Positions 4,290-5,431 of a DNA stretch of 5,431 nt are shown here, one piece after another (positions within the stretch are counted from its first letter, which is position 1; each line of letters opens with the position of its first letter). The notes beneath the pieces are model-generated. The model searched no databases, was not told the origin of the DNA, and saw nothing but the letters and a program-made list of their open reading frames with translations. The translations under genes and the position numbers were made by a program. The stretch covers positions 1-5,431 of the forward strand of contig CAYLHB010000029.1 of assembly GCA_964383505.1 (NCBI GenBank). Direction: 5' to 3'. This DNA comes from CAYLHB01 sp964383505 (lineage in GTDB: Bacteria; Patescibacteriota; Minisyncoccia; Phycocordibacterales; UBA12088).

Positions 4290-4937
4290 CTATCTTGAAG
4301 CCCCCCTCCACTCATCAATGTGCTTATGGTGTCCCGAGAGGAGCACCTTGGGTACCTTGTAGCGTTTCCCTTTCCACACCAAGACCTCGGGGCGCGTGTA
4401 GACATCCTTACCCGCGATGCGCCGCTCCTCAACCGACACATCATCCCCGAGCACACCGGGGAGGCGGCGCGTGGTCGCATCAAGTACCGTAAGCGCAGGG
4501 AGTTCGCCACCGGTCAGTGTGTAGGGTCCCACTGAAAGCGGTGCCGCACGCAGTATGGTGTGCACACGCGCATCGATGCCTTCGTAGCGTCCGCAGATAA
4601 GTACCACATGCTTATAGCGCGTAGCGAGCATGTCCGCATAGGGCGTATCGAATTGCGCTCCGCGCGCATCAAAAAGAATAACCGCACAGTCACTCCGTTT
4701 TTTTCTTCCAAGCGCTTTGGTCGCCGCGCGAAGCACGCTCTCCGCCTCAAGCACCATACCGGGTCCCCCCCCGTAGGGGCGGCGATCTACACGTTTCCAC
4801 TTGTCCTTGGTGAAATCACGGGGATTGTAGAACTTCACGCTTATTTTCTTCCGCTCGATCGCACGACCAATGATGGACGCGCCGAGGTACGACTCAAACG
4901 CCGAGGGAAAAAGGGTGATGATGTGAAAGGTGACCAT
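4290..4937 (-). CDS. trmD: tRNA (guanine37-N1)-methyltransferase TrmD
   Basis: TrmD is a SPOUT-class enzyme that uses S-adenosylmethionine to methylate G37 next to the anticodon, preventing +1 frameshifting. I start it at the ATG at 4937 (215 aa, beginning MVTFHIITLFP), not the TTG two codons upstream, which lies in the base of a hairpin. Motifs, numbered from that TTG so that the chosen ATG is residue 3: N-terminal FHIITLFP, RRPYGGGPGMV (54-64), the trefoil-knot loop ICGRYEGIDAR (116-126) and VGPYTLTGGELPA (138-150). The C-terminal part is LPGVLGDD (161-168), YTRPEV (182-187) and VPKVLLSGHHKHIDEWR (197-213). It is some 30 residues shorter than the E. coli enzyme. The segment between LPGVLG and YTRP is shortened and lacks the usual D-S-F. 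That segment normally holds the catalytic Asp; here Glu172/Glu173 or Asp167/Asp168 are the candidates. It is the last gene of the khpA operon. Confidence 0.96.
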   Translation of the reverse strand: MVTFHIITLFPSAFESYLGASIIGRAIERKKISVKFYNPRDFTKDKWKRVDRRPYGGGPGMVLEAESVLRAATKALGRKKRSDCAVILFDARGAQFDTPYADMLATRYKHVVLICGRYEGIDARVHTILRAAPLSVGPYTLTGGELPALTVLDATTRRLPGVLGDDVSVEERRIAGKDVYTRPEVLVWKGKRYKVPKVLLSGHHKHIDEWRGASR

Positions 4938-4942
4938 AGTCA

Positions 4943-4969
4943 AACATGCCCCGACTGTCGGGGCATGTT
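4943..4969 (-). other. Strong hairpin between khpA and trmD
   Basis: A 27-base near-perfect palindrome has arms AACATGCCCCGA and TCGGGGCATGTT (12 bp) around a 3-base loop. It starts 9 bases after the khpA stop codon and ends 5 bases before the trmD ATG, where a ribosome binding site would be expected. On the minus strand the tail is TGACTATGG, not a T run, so it is not a normal terminator. It could act as an RNA processing or stability element, an attenuator, or a control on trmD translation. Confidence 0.7.
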
Positions 4970-4978
4970 GTGGTTGGT

Positions 4979-5299
4979 TTAGAGCGAGAGGTCCGCCATC
5001 GCCTCGTCGAGCGAACGCGTTGCCTCCGAGGGCTGGGTGGAGCGAAGTCCGCCCTCAGGCTCATTAATTTTCAAGTTCACGCGCGCATTATTTTTCATAC
5101 CTACCACGCGTAGGAGTGTGCGTATTGCTTTGGCGGTGTTGCCACTGCGTCCGATAATCTTCCCCATATCCTCCTGGTGCACATCGAGCGTGAGGAGTAC
5201 CCCCATCTCGTCCACCGTTCTTGCCACCTTCACACCGTCGGGATGGTCTACGAGACCCTTCACAACGTACTCGAGAAATGCCTGATCATCTTGCTGCAT
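4979..5299 (-). CDS. khpA: KhpA-like KH-domain RNA-binding protein
   Basis: A small single-KH-domain protein of the KhpA/YlqC family, which binds RNA, in other bacteria often together with KhpB, and is usually found near rpsP and trmD. The core runs from LEYVVKGLVDHPDGVKV (9-25) through a strand LLTLDV (35-40). EDMGKIIGRSGNTAKAIRTL (43-62) carries the GxxG RNA-binding loop at Gly50-Gly53, and a last strand is RVNLKI (73-78). About 28 extra residues at the C-terminus (79-106) are polar and acidic and make it longer than the usual 75-80 aa. The ATG at 5299 has no Shine-Dalgarno sequence; the next gene downstream is trmD, about 41 bases away across a hairpin. rimM is absent between them. Confidence 0.94.
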   Translation of the reverse strand: MQQDDQAFLEYVVKGLVDHPDGVKVARTVDEMGVLLTLDVHQEDMGKIIGRSGNTAKAIRTLLRVVGMKNNARVNLKINEPEGGLRSTQPSEATRSLDEAMADLSL

Positions 5300-5343
5300 A
5301 CTGAAACTGGTTCGTACAACAAATCAACCTAATAATAACACAT

Positions 5344-5371
5344 AGTATACATATATTTTGCGTGAGGTCAA
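5344..5371 (-). promoter_or_regulatory. Promoter of the khpA-trmD operon
   Basis: On the minus strand TTGACC (5371-5366), a 16-base spacer and TATACT (5349-5344) make a good sigma70-type promoter with an AT-rich spacer end. The predicted start is near 5337, about 38 bases before the khpA ATG. This implies khpA-trmD does not depend on transcription from rpsP. Confidence 0.65.
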
Positions 5372-5431
5372 CCCCCTGTATGACCGCAGGTACTTTTGCA
5401 CTCTTCTGGTAGTTGCTCATAGTGTAGCAGT

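Noticed and set aside
5368..5430. Open minus-strand frame of 20 codons running off the right edge and ending in TGA at 5368-5370
   Set aside because: It could be the C-terminus of an upstream gene, but 20 residues with no recognisable motif are too few to support a call. The stop overlaps the khpA -35 box.
1..5431. CRISPR arrays, insertion sequences, or an integration site at the tRNA-Ser 3' end
   Set aside because: No regularly spaced direct repeats, transposase or integrase sequence is present, and no second copy of the tRNA 3' end occurs elsewhere in the window.

Overview
The window looks like a chromosomal piece from a small-genome bacterium of the Candidate Phyla Radiation (Patescibacteria), most likely a Parcubacteria-like lineage. 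This is inferred from the short form of TrmD, the LemA and HtpX envelope genes in one tight cluster, a duplicated short CxxC zinc-ribbon protein, scarce Shine-Dalgarno sequences and tight packing. TGA is used as an ordinary stop, so this is not one of the recoded UGA=Gly lineages. The assignment cannot be proved from this window alone.

Layout. (1) At the left edge is a minus-strand tRNA-Ser(GGA) with its own candidate promoter. (2) A minus-strand operon runs from about 2980 down to about 160: lemA, a NUDIX hydrolase, a three-helix membrane protein of unknown function, htpX, a possible 73-aa protein, then a rho-independent terminator. The first four genes are joined by gaps or overlaps of -8 to +3 bases, so they are almost certainly co-transcribed. 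(3) Two plus-strand single-gene units lie at 3043-4275: a tandem zinc-ribbon protein and a proteasome-beta/HslV-like Ntn hydrolase. Each has its own sigma70-type promoter and a hairpin terminator behind it. (4) A minus-strand khpA-trmD operon occupies the right end, with its own promoter and a strong hairpin just in front of trmD.

How the genes work together. The lemA operon looks like an envelope or membrane quality-control unit: LemA and the HtpX M48 protease are known companions, and the NUDIX enzyme and small membrane protein are inserted between them. khpA and trmD are translation-linked (RNA-binding KH protein and tRNA m1G37 methyltransferase), here without the usual rpsP and rimM neighbours inside the window. 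The middle pair is the accessory part. The Ntn hydrolase keeps Thr1, Asp17 and the Ser129/Asp166/Ser169 group of proteasome beta subunits, but probably has Arg at the Lys33 position. It is clearly lower in GC than its neighbours (about 48% against 63-65% in hand-counted samples) and has a good Shine-Dalgarno sequence, which suggests acquisition. It is the most interesting gene here. Both plus-strand promoters carry inverted repeats between their -35 and -10 boxes, which looks like repressor control.
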